From Cornus controversa (Eukaryota > Streptophyta > Magnoliopsida > Cornales > Cornaceae), in the NCBI GenBank assembly GCA_026545225.1, contig CM048845.1:106219033-106283032 (forward strand): a stretch of DNA of 64,000 bases. Direction: 5' to 3'. Position numbers and translations under genes: made by a program. The number at the start of each line of letters is the position of its first letter. Positions within the stretch are counted from its first letter, which is position 1. This document shows positions 26,514-40,308 of this stretch, one piece after another. Below the pieces are notes generated by a model. The model ran no database searches, was not told the origin of the DNA, and worked only from the letters and a program-made list of their open reading frames with translations.

Positions 26514-29185
26514 TGTAATGACCCAAATATTTTAATTAAGAAAATTAATTTCTTATATAGGGGTAGTATGGTAAAAACCCTTTTTAAGAATAAAGTTATG
26601 TGATTTTAATTAGGGGATAACTTATTCCATGACAAGATGAGTTATTCTAATATGGGTTACCAAACAGCATTGTGAGAGATATATTATATAAAAATAATAT
26701 AAGTGAGTAATTAGGGTTTTTACGTTGATAGTCTCAAGTTGAGGAGGAAGAAGGAGCAAAGGAGGAAGAAAGAGAAGAATAACGAGAGACAACGAGGGAA
26801 ATTAATCATCTATTAACTGTAAGTCTTTTTCTACCTTTCCCACAATAGTTGGTATGCTTGCAATATTTATAATTTAAATTAGTTTAAAAATATATATAAT
26901 AATTTTCGTACTGTATGACCTTGTATGGATCTATGCTAGATGGGTTTTGCTACAACTGATATATGCTAATAGAATGATATATGCTAATAGGTGGGTTTGG
27001 TTTGATGAGTATATATATATATATATATATATATATAGGTACTGTATCTGTGTATGTTAGTGGATGCACGGCAGTGAATGCCTTTAGTTGAGATCTAGTA
27101 GATCAAAAATGGAGATTTTGGGTGATAAATTAATTGTTTAAATTAAAAGGTTTTAATGCTTGCTGAATGTTTGGTGCTACTGTGTGGTTGAAATAAAAAT
27201 AAGAATGGGGGATTGAGGAAGTAATGGATTGTAGGTCCACAGTGGTGGTGTGGGTAAATCTATATACATATATATATATATATATTATATATATAATGGG
27301 TAATACGTATGATGTATTGATTCATGAGAGAAGAGAATGAATTTATTGGTTGTTTTATGATTCAGTAGATATAAGAATGAAGGAAAGAGAACAGGTGGTA
27401 TGGAATTGAGTGGTGGGTACGAAAACCGAGAATTTGACTTTGGGACTTTTTCATTTAAATTACAAATTAGTGGTGAAAGTGTTTTGGATGAAAGTTTTGG
27501 ATTAATTGGGGGCTGGAAACGCTGATAATAGCACCAGAGTGAGTTGACGGCACGAGGAGTAGTTCTGGCGAGTGAAGGGAGAAGATGATGAATAGTGCCA
27601 CAAAGCCCACGCGCGTTGCCGGCGCGTGAGGCGCGTGGGCCATGTTCCGGCGACCGTTCGGGACTGGAAAAAGGATGGGCCGGTCCCACTCGCCAAGCCC
27701 AACCTCTGGGCCCAGTCTCGGACCCACCCGGAATATAAAAATAATTTTTTTATATTTTAAAATAATTTAAAATGTAGAAAATTAGAAAAAAATGCTAAAA
27801 AAAAAAATACCGATAAATGCCAAAAAATTCTCGAAAAATCAAATTAGTCTTTTGAGGGCAGAACATGATTAGAGTATAGGTTTGGGCTAGATTTAGTCAC
27901 ATTAGCTAGTTCATCTAGTGAGAAAAGTAAGTTTTTAAGCACGAAAACCGAGAGTATGAATTATCTATAAATAGTTAGGTTCTGAAATTTTACCGGTAGC
28001 TAGGATAGATAGGTTGTCACATTTTTAGGTATCATACTCTCTCTATATTAGATTCATAGATTAAAAATAGAATTTAAGATAGTATAGGACACGCGTGCAT
28101 AGGAGAGTGTGTGTGTGTGTGTGTGGGTGTGGGTGTGAGTGTGAGTGTGTGGCTAATGGTGGTGGTTGAAATTATTGGAGTGTGTATATGTCCCTCCAGT
28201 GTGAAGTTGCGGGTTCCTCTAGTACAGAGTGTGTGTCCCTCCACATTACTCATATTTTCATGGAGTGTGTGTATGTCCCTCCAATGTGGAGTTGCGGGTC
28301 CCTCTGGCACGGAGTGTGTGTCCCTCCACAATTAATTGTTATTACTATGGAGTGTGGGTCCCTCCGATGTGGAGTGTGTGTCCCTCCATACTGCTTGTGT
28401 GGTGTGGTGTGTGTTCTTTCAATTTGGAGTGGGTGTGTGACCCTCCACGTCACTTATCTTACAATTTGAACAGTTTCTTATTTGTTATCTCTTTAGTAGA
28501 ACTTGTGTTGTAATGTTGTTTCTCCACACTGCAGGATATATTGTATATGAGAGTCTTTTGTGAAGAGTATGTTAAGAATATAGATTGATTAACAGAACTT
28601 GGGTTTAATTAAATAGATTGAGTTGGGCAGGAGGTGGAACTTGAATAATCAATTAGTTTTGTTAAATAATAGAGGACGTTAACAATACTCTTTATCTTTT
28701 TCATAAGCTAATGCACCGAACGATTAATTATATTAATTAACTCACTGTACTAGCTGCTGAAGTATAGTGGTTATTGTCGGTTAGTTAGAACATTACTTAC
28801 TGGGCTTTAAAGCTCACCCCTTATTTTTCCCCCACATTTCAGGTGTGTGAAACCAGCATCTATAGCATAAAGGAGGATGATTTCACTTGAGGATTGTGCT
28901 GGTGGAACCTCGTTACAATATTCTTTTATTTCAGTTTGAGACAATATTTGTTATAGGGATTGTTTAGAGGATAACTTTGATTTTGGGCTGTATTTAATTT
29001 TTCTGGATAGCAGTTGATTACATACTATGAATTAATGGTTATGGTTTGATCTCTTTTATATGAGAATAATTTGAGAACAGGTTGTGCTAGGATATTTGAA
29101 ATCCTTGGGTGAATTGTGGAATTAAGTCAACCACGGGTTGAGTGAAAGGGCAGGAATACCCTAACTCAACTTGGGGGGTGTGACA
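26514..29185 (+). mobile_element. Solo LTR of Tekay/Del-like Ty3-gypsy element
   Basis: Starts TGTAATGACCC and ends GGGGTGTGACA, with the five-base target duplication GATAA at 26509-26513 and 29186-29190. At 2672 bp it is a large LTR with no internal region beside it, so it arose by recombination between two LTRs. It contains a GC-rich stretch (27600-27725) and a degenerate minisatellite (28094-28450). Confidence 0.85.
28094..28450 (+). repeat. Degenerate minisatellite in the solo LTR
   Basis: A GT-rich start is followed by irregular repeats of GTGTGTGTCCCTCCA separated by about 50-70 bases (for example 28228, 28312, 28376). All open frames here come from this repeat. Confidence 0.8.
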
Positions 29186-30138
29186 GATAATCCCCAATTT
29201 TCAACAAACAAATATGTCTATGATACATCAATTATAACTATCTTATTTTACATGCTATTATAATCCATTTACAATTTTAGATAATGTGTCACTCGAAACA
29301 CCACCACCACCACCACAACCAGAGCACCACCGCACCATTACAAACCCCCACCATAATCAGAGCATCACCGCCACCACCATCCCCACCCCACAACCACCAG
29401 CGGCGCCACCACCATCCCCACCCCAAAACCACCACTATCACAATAAGTATTAGATTTATTTATCACAATTGAATCATAACTCTTTATCTTTCTCTGACTA
29501 TATTTCTTCACTAATGGATAATTTCTTAGTTGTGTTAATTCTCATTGCTCTTTCATTCCTTGTTTCTGCCACCACCATCGTCGCATATGGCGGTGATGGA
29601 GGAACCTCTCCTTGGTGATGGCAGTATCGGTAGAGATAAGATCATTATCGGCAAACCAAAATATAGTTTTGGGGTATGAAATTTGTTGGCAGCGGCAGCG
29701 GTATCGATATTTGTAACCTTGGCTTAGGGTTAGGAAAAAATGTAGATGCGTGAGAGAAGTTGGGGAGGATATTGGCTTTAAATTACATAAATGCCTATGT
29801 TTTTATGAGGTGTCAGATTTTAACAAGGTTAGTTTTGTACAACAAAAATTGAGAACAATGTTATCCTCCTCCTGAAAGAGGGGATATTAGCTTTACCTAT
29901 ATATATATATATATAATAACTACTTATACTAACTGAACATGTATAATCACTAATTGCATTGAAAAAGAATTGAGTATAATTATTAAACAAAATTCAACCT
30001 AAGGAAACATCATTACAACAATTCTACCTTTACATCCATCATTAAACAAGGATTTGTACGTATGTTGACAAGCAACACCCAAAACAAAAGTATACTAATA
30101 ATATATTATAGTACACATATTTATATTATAGTTCATAT

Positions 30139-30170
30139 ATTCTAATATAATAATATTATTATATTAGAAT
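30139..30170. repeat. Perfect 32-bp AT palindrome
   Basis: The left half ATTCTAATATAATAAT is followed directly by its exact reverse complement ATTATTATATTAGAAT. Confidence 0.9.
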
Positions 30171-30312
30171 TAATATAATAATAACTCATAAAAAGAAAAC
30201 ATACTATACTTGATGATGAGATTGTTGGCAAGGCCAATTAATTAAAGAATGAGAGGAACTTAGTTGATAGATGATGGAGAATTGTCGATTAGCAGAAAAG
30301 GTGATAAAGGGA

Positions 30313-30417
30313 AAAACCTTGAAAGGCTATAATTTTATTGATATGATCAAGGAGGAGCTAGCCTAGGCCTGCACACAATCTAATCTAATGAATAAAATTA
30401 TAACCCTTCAAGGTTTT
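30313..30417. ncRNA. Peroxidase exon-2-derived inverted repeat H2 (possible hairpin locus)
   Basis: Arms 30313-30339 and 30391-30417 are complementary over 27 bases with two mismatches; the loop is 51 bases. The left arm and loop read TLKGYNFIDMIKEEL-like peroxidase exon 2. The arms carry AAACCTTGAAAGG, closer to gene 2 exon 2 (GACCTTGAAAGG) than to gene 1. No transcript evidence is available from sequence alone. Confidence 0.4.
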
Positions 30418-30503
30418 AAATGACACTTTCTTTTTTCAATTTTCATCGCTTCCTTCTTGAGCACACCTTCAATTTCTTGTAGGTGTGTGTGTGTATATAT
30501 ATA

Positions 30504-33016
30504 TGTCACGCCCCCAAATTTAAATACCAAAAGCTCTAGTTTAGTACTTGAATTCGGTGTGCGATTTGAAATACAACATCCATTAACATTACATACTTTC
30601 AAAAATTTACATTTAAACAAAAGCTGATCTTCTAGATCATCTATACAAAAACTTTATATGGAAACCTCGTTCCCCTTCTTGAGTATCAATTACAACAAAA
30701 ATAATTACATGCCAAAAGGATTTACATGTAGATGGTTTCCATTGTCCTATACCGTGCTTCCATTCACCAGGTACCTGAAAAAAAAATAGGGTGAACTCAC
30801 AAGCTTAGTAAGAAAACTGCTAAACACTATCATTACTCAGCAAATTGACCTTGCCTTAAATTTCTATATATAAGAACTCATACAACAATCTTTGTTTGTT
30901 TAGAATCATAATTTTCTTATGATAATTACACTCTAGTTAATTATCATATCCACAATTTCTTTCACACAAGGATTTTTCCTAATTTTAAGAGCTTTAAAGG
31001 ATATTTTTTCCCAATTTAGACTAAATTGAAACAAAAGAAAAAACAAAACGTTCATTAATCCAACATTTCATCATTTATAATTTATTAAATTCTTTTAACA
31101 TTTAATAAATTAAATGATTGAGTTGTGTTTTCAATATGTTCAAACGTCGTCGTTATTCGGGTTTTAATTCTTAGAACCAATTATTCCTACAAAATTAGTT
31201 CTATTATGTTGAATTGAAACATATGATTTCGGAAATTTTTACGTAATTTATGGAGCATTAAAAATATTTTTCTCCAATTTCCTAATTTTAAACAATTAGC
31301 AACCACATTGAATTCAATTCCACAATTCAGGTACATAACACTATAGGCCCAAACAGAATTGTTACTTAACCCCATATTCTTTTAATTACACAATCCAAGT
31401 CCATAATCTCATCCAATTCAATGTCAAGCCCACCATTTATATCTTTTTAAATGATATTAGCTTATTTATAATTTATGTAACAACTCTTGTGGACGGGTGT
31501 GAGTGGGCGAGTGCGAAGACAGACACTGGGCTGAGCTACCACACTGACAGGGTACAGGATGCTCAATCCCACATCGCCTGGGTGTGGAGAAGGGGATGTG
31601 CTTATATGTAGTATGTTCTCTTCAAATGGTATAAGACCTTTTGGAGTAAAACCCAAGAGCAAAACCGTGCGGACTCTGGCCCAAAGCGGACAATATCATA
31701 CCATGTGTTGGAGCGGGGTATTACAGTTGGTATCAGAGCCTGAACCCAGCCGGAAGTGTGCCGACGAGGACGTCGGGCCTCGTAGGGGGGTGGATTGTAA
31801 CAACCCTTGTGGACGGGTGTGAGTGGGTGGGTGCGAAGACAGACACTGGACTGAGCTACCACACTGACAGGGTACAGGGTGCTCAATCCCACATCGCCTG
31901 GGTGTGGAGAAGGGGATGTGCTTATATGTAGTATGTTCTCTTCAAATGGTATGAGGCCTTTTGGGGTAAAACCTAAGAGCAAAATCGTGCGGGCTCTGGC
32001 CCAAAGCGGACAATATCATACTATGTGTTAGAGCGGGGTATTACAATTTATGACCCAGTCCAGTTCACCAAGCCCAAGCCAATTATGTAGGCCCATTGTC
32101 AAAGCCCACTACTGCTCAAGCCTAGACTTCAAGTCCAATTTAATTAGGCAAACCCAGTTTCAAAAACCAACTCCAATTAAAACCAATTAAAAAGTAAACC
32201 CAAACCAATTTCAGCCCAATTTAATTATGCAAGTCCAATTCATAGCAAACAGGCAGCCCACTGCCCAATTGGAAACCAACTTCAAGGTCTAACACCATCA
32301 ACTATATTGGACTAAACCAATTCACAGCCCATGCCATATACCCAATCAATATCCCAAACAACCTTAAACTAAACAAACCATTTTTTATGACAACCTAAAC
32401 ATCATTCAAGCTCCAACCATGAACCACAAATTGCAAGCCAGCCACCAAATGAATCAGCCTAAACCTAAATACCAACCAAACAACTAAACCCATAAGCTTC
32501 GGCACCCACAAAGATCACCTCAAAGACCCATCACCACCGAAGCCATATCACCACCACGGTACACCACCATGACCTCCATCACCACCACCACCATCAACTT
32601 TCACCATGAGCCAAAACCCCACTTCATAACTAGTTACCCGTTGCCACCATTGAGACCCAACTTCAACCACCATAGCCGAGACCAACAATCCTCATCACTA
32701 TCACTCCCCACCATAGCCATAACCTTCACTATGCATCAACCATAACACCACCCAAAATCATGTACCATCATCAACATGGCAACCACAACCATTCATGTGT
32801 AGTCGAATCAAACTACCACAAAGAAGACCCAGCAAAGCCTTTTGCAAACACCCAAAACCACCTCCTTGAACTATGATAGTCACCAGAAATTAATTACACA
32901 TACACATGCATAGCCACACCAACTACACTCATAAGTATATATATAAAGATAAGGAAGATTTCTGTCTTATAACTATATGTATACCCACTAACAGCCGAAA
33001 AAGAGAAAGAATATAT

Positions 33017-33051
<35 letters not shown>

Positions 33052-33861
33052 AGGTCCTACGAAATTAATTATCATAATTTTTCTAATTAATATATATATA
33101 CATATACATATACATACATATACACACCCACGTATAGCCTTGATCTTTAAATTAAATTCAGCATAACCTCAAATGAAACCCAACCTAATGTAATACTAAT
33201 AACAATACATTCAACCGTAAAAAAAAAAATCACATTAAGTGGTCCATAAATACAAACATATTTTAAGATCAGGTTTTGTACATGTTGCCTTTTAGCTACT
33301 TAAGATTCATCCACTAATTACAACACACACATAAAGAAAATAGGGCAAAATCAACTTGCCTTGACTTAAGAATTCCTTGATTTCCTTTCTTGCAAATCTT
33401 TTTCCATTGGCCAGACCTCTTCCTCTCTCTCTCTTCCTTTTATTCTTCTTCTTCTCCTTCTCTCTTTTTCTCTTTCTTTCTTTCTCTCAATCTCACTGTT
33501 CTACCGAGCTACCCCCCCTCTCTCTCTCTTTTCTTCTATACATCAATCTCTTACATTGATAATATGTATCAGAAAGTGGTCCAAAGTCTAACATTAAAAA
33601 TGAAGCCTTTTTACACATGTTAGCCATGCACCTTGCCTATCACCAACTCCTAATCAAAGCTTAATGCTTCAGTCAACTCCTATGACCAAAACACTTAGTA
33701 TATGCATGTCACACATATCCATAAATATACTACATATAGATATATATGTATACAATGCACACATGCATAAGTACATCCTAATCCCCACAAAACTAAAAGA
33801 ATACGCTTAGGTCCTAAAAGACTAAAGACAAGCATCTTATTTAAATTTTAAGGGTGTTACA
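30504..33861 (-). mobile_element. Long LTR of a minus-strand Tekay/Del-like gypsy element
   Basis: Bounded by TGTCACGCCCCC and AAGGGTGTTACA. Read on the minus strand it starts TGTAACACCC and ends GGGGGCGTGACA, like the other large LTRs here. Just outside the right edge the minus strand has AGGAGGGTAGAA, a polypurine tract, preceded by the usual end-of-pol sequence TTTGAGGACAAAATTTC. This makes it the 3' LTR of the element whose interior lies at 33862-36120. A TRIM has inserted inside it (31476-32045). The C-rich CAC/CCA stretch at 32500-32850 has no recognised gene. Confidence 0.7.
31476..32045 (+). mobile_element. Complete TRIM (miniature LTR retrotransposon)
   Basis: Two 250-bp LTRs, 31476-31725 and 31796-32045, both start TGTAACAAC and end GGGGTATTACA. 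Target duplication ATTTA flanks the element (31471-31475, 32046-32050). Directly after the left LTR is TTGGTATCAGAGCC, a primer-binding site for initiator Met tRNA. A purine tract TAGGGGGGTGGA precedes the right LTR. The interior is only 70 bp and codes for nothing, so the element depends on others for movement. The LTRs differ at about 13 positions, all transitions. Confidence 0.95.
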
Positions 33862-34718
33862 TTCTACCCTCCTAAAAATGAAATTTTGTCCTCAAAATTT
33901 GGGATCAGCAAGTCTTTATAGTTCAAAAATAATTGCAACCATAAATATCCAACATGACATTAGTCATACAAGCAAATTTAAATGTCAAAAGAAGTGAGTT
34001 CAACAACATTATCTAAAAGTGTCTCAATATGCACTAACTTGTGCTACCATTAAAAAAAAAAATACTCAAGGGTAATGTACTGAGTTGGATGCTTGACTAC
34101 TTTCACATTCTTGCTCTTCTGGGTCAATTTTAATCTCATAATCTTCTTTGACCCCCCGAATATGAGTTTTTGACTCTTCTGAACTGGTTTTGTACAATTC
34201 AAACTCTTGTTTAGATTTTTTTATTAACGCTGGACTTACTTTCACGGGTGCTAGATTCTTATCTAGATCCCTCTACTGTAGGCCTAGGTATATTCCGCTT
34301 ACACAAAGGTGGATAGTCCTGCACAAACGTTGGTGTTGGTTTAGGTAGAAGAGAGTAGGTATACTTCTGATTGTCACTAGCTGCTAGAACTTGTTTACCT
34401 TTCCCTGAATTTCCACCTTCCATCTACGTAGTCATCAAATAATCATCAATCTCAGATGATTATAAAGAAACATATAGAGATATGCAATATTTAACCACCA
34501 ATCTTTCATTGTGCATATCTGTTTATATTATACACATTCATATAACTCAATTAGTATATAAATTTCCTTGTGTACCAACATACACCAACTCAATGCTTCC
34601 TAAGTTACAATCCCATCAATTAACAAAATATACCTTATGATTGTAAAACATCATACATTTATCATAATCATTTCTTCCAACCCTACTTAGTGCAATTTTT
34701 AGTTTCAGAAGATCAACC

Positions 34719-34772
<54 letters not shown>

Positions 34773-35560
34773 CTTGAACCTGCACAATCAAAAATCAAAG
34801 TGGTTTTCACACAACAATATGTATAAAATCAGTATAATACCAAAATCATATCTCATAGACATTGTTACTGACATAATTTCTAATGTGGGTTAGTGTGCCA
34901 TTACACAACTACCACATAAAAGTCTCATGTTCGTAAAATTTACTAACATTTCCAAGTGTATAACACAATCATCCACAACCAATAATCATTACCAATTTAG
35001 CATATTAAATCCTTGTATCGCCAAAAGAGACAATATAAAGATCTAATATATCACTAAATCCTACTTTTCTAATACTTACTACCTAGACTATAGTTCTTTT
35101 CTCACTTGTCAATATCCAATAAGTAAATTTCATAACTACTTGGACCTGACACATTGTATTAAAAATACTAATCAAAGAAAAATGTCCGGTCGGGTCATTT
35201 TTCCTTGTTAGTTCAACCCCAACAACATATTTTCCTCGTCCTCACACGTACATTTGGTTCAATCAAACCTGTAATTACAATCAATTCTCCATTTTTCACA
35301 TGAAATTCACTATATCAAGACTTTTCAAAGTTCTAGGCTTCCACAACTAGAGTCTATCATGACTCGTATATCTCAACTATCATAACTCTACCTAGACTCA
35401 AAATTTTGGTCTGGCTTTCCAAATTTTTAAAACTAAATAGGTGATAATGATGTGCCCTTATATATCATGTGACATTTAATGTAAATTTTTATACACCCTG
35501 CATAGTCACATAGGTCATGCGAATAACCTAGCATATCATATGTCATCAACAAAAATTACG
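33862..35560 (-). pseudogene. Decayed interior of the gypsy element
   Basis: Holds the polypurine tract and pol tail next to the LTR. At 34080-34440 a broken minus-strand frame with MEGGNSGKGKQ and LLPKPTPTF-like segments is not one I recognise. A (TA)n run at 34720-34769 separates blocks. No intact polymerase domain is seen. Confidence 0.5.
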
Positions 35561-36120
35561 ACAAAGTGATCCATCCTTTTTCTTGACAATCCAACTAGGC
35601 ATTATACCTCGCTAACCAATCCATACCTAGTATTATATAAAACTTTCTCATTTGCAATACTATCAAGTCAACTAGAAGTTCCATCTCACCAATCCTAATA
35701 AGACAAACATGACACACATTATCAAATGTCATTGAGTGTCCAAGAGGAGTCGCAATAAATACAATACCATTCATACTTTCAGGTTACAATCCAAGTGCAT
35801 TTACCAATGATAGTGAAATAAAAGACTACGAAGAACCTTAATCAAATAACACTCTAGCTATACTACCATAAATAGTAAATGTACCTTCCATTACAGGTGG
35901 TGCAACATCCTGTCCAACTTTTGGGTGGACAATATAAACCCTTGTTCCCCTATGTTGCTGTGGTGTCTGACCCCTTTGTTGACCTTCTTTACGTGGTTTG
36001 GTATAGTAGCGAGATATATGTCCCTTTTATTGACAGTTGTAGCACTGTCTATAGAACTGGTGAGGCTGAGCAATTTGAGGTGTAGCTGGTACCAAAGTTG
36101 TGGACTGCTCACCTCCACCA
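35560..36120 (-). pseudogene. Gypsy gag zinc-knuckle and protease relic
   Basis: On the minus strand the sequence reads a CYNC...GHIS zinc-knuckle start, then a retropepsin-type segment (GTFTIYGSIARVLFD, with the expected active-site D before a stop instead of the DSG continuation), SFISLSLVNALGL, ATPLGHSMTFDNVCHVC and ILGMDWLARYNA. Several in-frame stops interrupt it. The order and motifs are those of Tekay/Del chromovirus polyproteins. It is non-functional. Confidence 0.8.
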
Positions 36121-36258
36121 ACTATTTGTATAAATTAGATTTTTTGTTTCAAAAATGAGAATTATATATATAATTAAAACATTACTGATCATTGCAATCA
36201 TATCCAATAGTTATCATATATCGTGTGGAAGAATTTCTTGCTCACTAGTGAGCAAGAG

Positions 36259-36261
<3 letters not shown>

Positions 36262-36303
<42 letters not shown>
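36262..36303. repeat. (TA)n microsatellite
   Basis: About 42 bases of TA repeat directly abutting the left end of the next TIR element. Confidence 0.9.
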
Positions 36304-36307
<4 letters not shown>

Positions 36308-36308
36308 G

Positions 36309-37029
36309 GGAAAAGCTAATATCACATATTTCAAGGAGGATAACCTTGTCCCCAAGTTTTGTTGGACAAAAATAGTCATAATGTAACATTTTTCATATCA
36401 TAAAATCCTAGGTATTAATGTAATTTTAAAACCTAACCCCACAACCTACTATCAAAAAACGAGAATCTCAACGTGACCTCTCTATTTCTCCTAAGTTTTT
36501 AACCATCGGGCATGAGGTTTATTCGCCGGAATACCACCAAATCAATGTTAGCTATTAGTTTTTGGTGGCAGTGGTTGTGGGGGTGGGAGTGGGGGTGGGG
36601 GTGGGGATGGTGGTGGTGGTGGCTGTGGGGTGACGATGGAGGTGGTGATGCCATAGGTTGTGGTGGTCGGTGGTGATTCATTCGCCGTTGTACGAAAACG
36701 ATTCGAAACACAGGTTGTGGGGTGAGGATGGTGATGGCACCAACAATTTTGTTGGTCGCTCATTTTGTTGTGGTTTATTATTACTGGAAACGATCTGTAG
36801 CAATGACTACAATTTGCTCCAACGATCTTTGATCGATCTATGGTGATGATAGGGACAATGTACATAAAGATGAAGATATCTAGATATAGATATAGATATT
36901 GATAATATTTAAATGACTCAAATAACCTTATATTAAAAGACAGAGAAGATATGATTTATGGATATATTTGTCCAATATAAATTGGAGACAAGCTAATCCT
37001 CCTTGTAAAAGAGGGGAGGTTAACGGTAT
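36309..37029. mobile_element. Compact TA-flanked TIR element
   Basis: Left end GGAAAAGCTAATATCAC continues to AAGGAGGATAACCTTGTC. The right end read inward gives GTTAACCTCCCCTC, then AAGGAGGATTAGCTTGTC and GGACAAATATAT. Imperfect TIRs extend about 65 bp. The interior is GGT/CCACC-rich (36570-36640), the same style as in the element at 26478-29899. About 720 bp; no transposase. Confidence 0.65.
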
Positions 37030-37370
37030 CCATATATAAAATACACATTCAGTTTTTTAATTTTAAAATTTGCAAATAAGATATTCCATGTAAAATATAA
37101 AATTTAAGCTAAATATATTCTATTAAGTAGGACTCTATTTTATATGGATGGAGTTGGATAAAACGATGTCATTTCATATAAAGGCAAAATAGTCATTTTA
37201 TTTGTTCTTTAGCCACGTTTTATGTTGTGATCTTATGTGTATGTTTAACATAGTTGGGGGGTACTTTGAAGTATACGAGGGTTGTTTTTTTTTTTTTTTT
37301 TTTTTTTTTTTTTGTAGAAGTGAAAAAGTACCGGAGGATTTTTTTCAGTTTACCCTGTAAATAATCAAAT
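37030..37370. other. Spacer with poly(T) run
   Basis: AT-rich, with an uninterrupted T run at about 37287-37312. No gene. Confidence 0.6.
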
Positions 37371-37642
37371 AACTAATATTTATCTACTCTTGAAGAATAG
37401 CCTCATTTAAGTGTAATCAGATTCCCAACTAAAGTGGGCCCAGTAATTCACACTTGGTCCAGTCAAGGCCTGAAATTAGGCCCAAATGAAATTTGTTACG
37501 ATTAGCGGTTAGCCCTTCTTCTCTGCAGGTTCAAATCTCCCAATTCGCGCTTTTGGTCTCTCTCTAAACTCTTTCGTTTCTCTCTCTAAAAATTCTTTTA
37601 GTTCTCTCTAGCTTTCATTTTCTTCAACCTTCCCTGTCAAAC
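37371..37642 (+). promoter_or_regulatory. Promoter and leader of peroxidase gene 2, TATA box missing
   Basis: Follows the flanks of genes 1 and 3, including GTGGGCCCAG and TTAGGCCCAAATG (TGGGCC/site II-like). Where the others read GCGGTTATAAATTGGGCGCC, gene 2 reads GCGGTTAGCCC (from 37505), so the TATA box is deleted. The first ATG of genes 1 and 3 is CTG here (in CCCTGTCAAACATG), moving the start to 37643. Confidence 0.75.

Positions 37643-40308
<2,666 letters not shown>

Larger units (their letters stand above)
26478..29899. mobile_element. TIR element inserted in (TA)n, carrying a nested solo LTR
   Basis: Left end TAAAACTAACATCCCCTCTT and right end read inward TAAAGCTAATATCCCCTCTT form terminal inverted repeats continuing into GGATAA and an ATTTTTGTTG-type block. 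Both ends abut (TA)n. Segment A at 22434-22450 has only the TA run at this position, i.e. the unoccupied site. Most of the length is a solo LTR (26514-29185). The element's own interior includes a CAC-rich block (29290-29420) giving His/Pro/Thr-type frames. Confidence 0.6.

Noticed and set aside
26514..29185. A gene in the GC-rich stretch at 27285-27727
   Set aside because: It is internal to a solo LTR with clear ends and TSD; overlapping frames in the same strand show compositional openness only.
29284..29472. His/Pro/Thr-rich frames here and at 12444-12687, 36548-36865 and 57674-57967
   Set aside because: All arise from CAC/GGT-type repeats within TIR elements, with open frames on both strands.
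31476..32045. Cassandra-type TRIM carrying 5S rRNA sequence
   Set aside because: The LTRs show no recognisable 5S internal promoter or 5S core; it is an ordinary TRIM.
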